DNA of 6,610 nt, taken from the NCBI GenBank assembly GCA_034437535.1, contig DAOTTZ010000184.1, positions 1 through 6,610 of the forward strand. Reading direction: 5' to 3'. Positions 6,318 through 6,610 of this stretch are shown here, in pieces; the stretch's first letter is position 1; every line of letters begins with the position of its first letter. Origin of the DNA: J038 sp034437535. Lineage in GTDB: Bacteria; Chloroflexota; Anaerolineae; Aggregatilineales; Phototrophicaceae. A program made the position numbers and the translations under genes. The notes beneath the pieces were generated by a model. It was not told the DNA's origin and made no database searches. It saw nothing but the letters and a program-made list of their open reading frames with translations.

Positions 6318-6508
6318 GGCAGTGGCTTGGAATGATATCGCACTTTGAGGGAGAAACTCCTTGCCACACTCAAACTGTCAGCCAAAACCTTGCATTAGTC
6401 GCACTCGGTTCCTCACCAGAGGAACATCAAGAGCTTATCGACATGATCCTGTACAACGCCGTCGAGGCATTCACCATTCCCTATCACAAATCCAAACAGA
6501 TTAGTTAA
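6314..6508 (+). pseudogene. Out-of-frame remnant of the hydrolase C-terminal module (or small ORF overlapping its stop)
   Basis: A 64-codon frame begins at an ATG overlapping the hydrolase stop (ATGA, 6314-6317), in a different reading frame. Its second half, VALGSSPEEHQELIDMILY followed by an AVEAFTIP segment, looks like the end of an extracellular module, namely a 'YLVxLxSxPxExxxL...AVxAL' pattern, and is what one would expect after the hydrolase's truncated 'TPYLV'. The first 30 or so residues look random. A third frame at 6316-6345 reads EAVAWNDIAL before a stop, so two single-base insertions (near 6315 and 6346) could have broken one continuous frame. It could also be a remnant of a paralogue's end, or less likely a real coupled small gene. 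There is no signal peptide or recognisable fold of its own. Confidence 0.45.
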
Positions 6509-6545
6509 CCTTCAAAATAGCGTGAAGTGAGATAAACTGGCAGGC
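6509..6545 (+). other. Short gap before the possible transposase; no clear feature
   Basis: Thirty-seven AT-leaning bases without a terminator hairpin after the hydrolase region. If the next frame is a transposase, the IS end with its terminal inverted repeat should lie here, for example around 6520-6540, but its partner repeat is outside the window. Confidence 0.3.
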
Positions 6546-6610
6546 ATGATCATGCGATATATACACCTCAAGCAACATCCGAATGTGCTCTTGAAGATGA
6601 CGGGACTGCG
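6546..6610 (+). CDS. Possible N-terminus of an IS (IS5-like DDE) transposase, cut by the window edge
   Basis: From ATG 6546 (or 6552) an open frame runs off the window and gives RYIHLKQHPNVLLKMTGL after the first residues. The 'HPxxLxxMTGL' pattern resembles the start of IS5-type transposases (typically 'hpxxFrxLTGLxxxEFdxL'), just ahead of their helix-turn-helix. GGCAGG just upstream may serve as a weak ribosome-binding site. A 12-bp palindrome, GCATGATCATGC (6544-6555), covers the start codons. Only 21 codons are visible, so the assignment is tentative. An IS here would fit the disrupted hydrolase end nearby. Confidence 0.35.
   Translation, partial: MIMRYIHLKQHPNVLLKMTGL

Noticed and set aside
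1..6610. CRISPR arrays, tRNA or rRNA genes, riboswitches
   Set aside because: No regularly spaced repeats, no tRNA cloverleaf or rRNA-like conserved stretch, and no known riboswitch core seen on either strand.

Overview
The window reads as chromosomal DNA of a free-living bacterium with moderately high GC. The gene mix suggests Chloroflexota (Anaerolineae-like): a NarL/DesK-type kinase and its regulator, a secreted TAP-type alpha/beta hydrolase with an extra C-terminal module, and a secreted beta-helix protein. This placement is an inference from style. No phylogenetic marker gene is present.

Layout. (1) 1-1290, minus strand: the N-terminal 430 codons of a secreted right-handed beta-helix (pectate-lyase-superfamily) protein, cut off by the window edge. 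(2) 1291-1845: a 555-base divergent intergenic region. It holds a candidate promoter for the beta-helix gene with a perfect 14-bp palindrome just downstream of its -10 box. It also holds a degraded C-terminal tail of a LuxR/NarL-type regulator (minus strand, 1558-1641) and a weak promoter-like region for the next operon. (3) 1846-4226, plus strand: a two-component operon. The histidine kinase has two N-terminal membrane helices with almost no external loop, a HisKA_3/HATPase_c core, and an unusual six-helix membrane domain fused behind the ATPase domain. The response regulator follows with an ATGA overlap. A strong GNRA-loop terminator (4263-4287) closes the operon. (4) 4365-6317, plus strand: a 25-residue putative small membrane protein, then after 3 nt a large secreted serine hydrolase whose ribosome-binding site lies inside the small gene. 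(5) 6314-6508: what looks like the out-of-frame end of the hydrolase's C-terminal module or a relic of a paralogue. (6) 6546-6610: the first codons of what may be an IS transposase.

How the parts may fit. The kinase probably senses a membrane or envelope state directly, since it has no room for an external sensor domain, and passes phosphate from His134 to Asp56 of the regulator. Its target genes are not shown by the sequence. The divergent beta-helix gene and the downstream small-protein/hydrolase pair are obvious candidates because both encode exported products. The terminator after the regulator argues for a separate transcript for the hydrolase pair, although no convincing promoter is visible there.

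No clearly new defence, mobile or biosynthetic system is visible. The points most worth a second look are the kinase-membrane fusion with a strong internal ribosome-binding site, the unannotated 25-residue gene coupled to the hydrolase, the regulator relic, the palindrome on the beta-helix promoter, and the scrambled hydrolase 3' end next to a possible IS.
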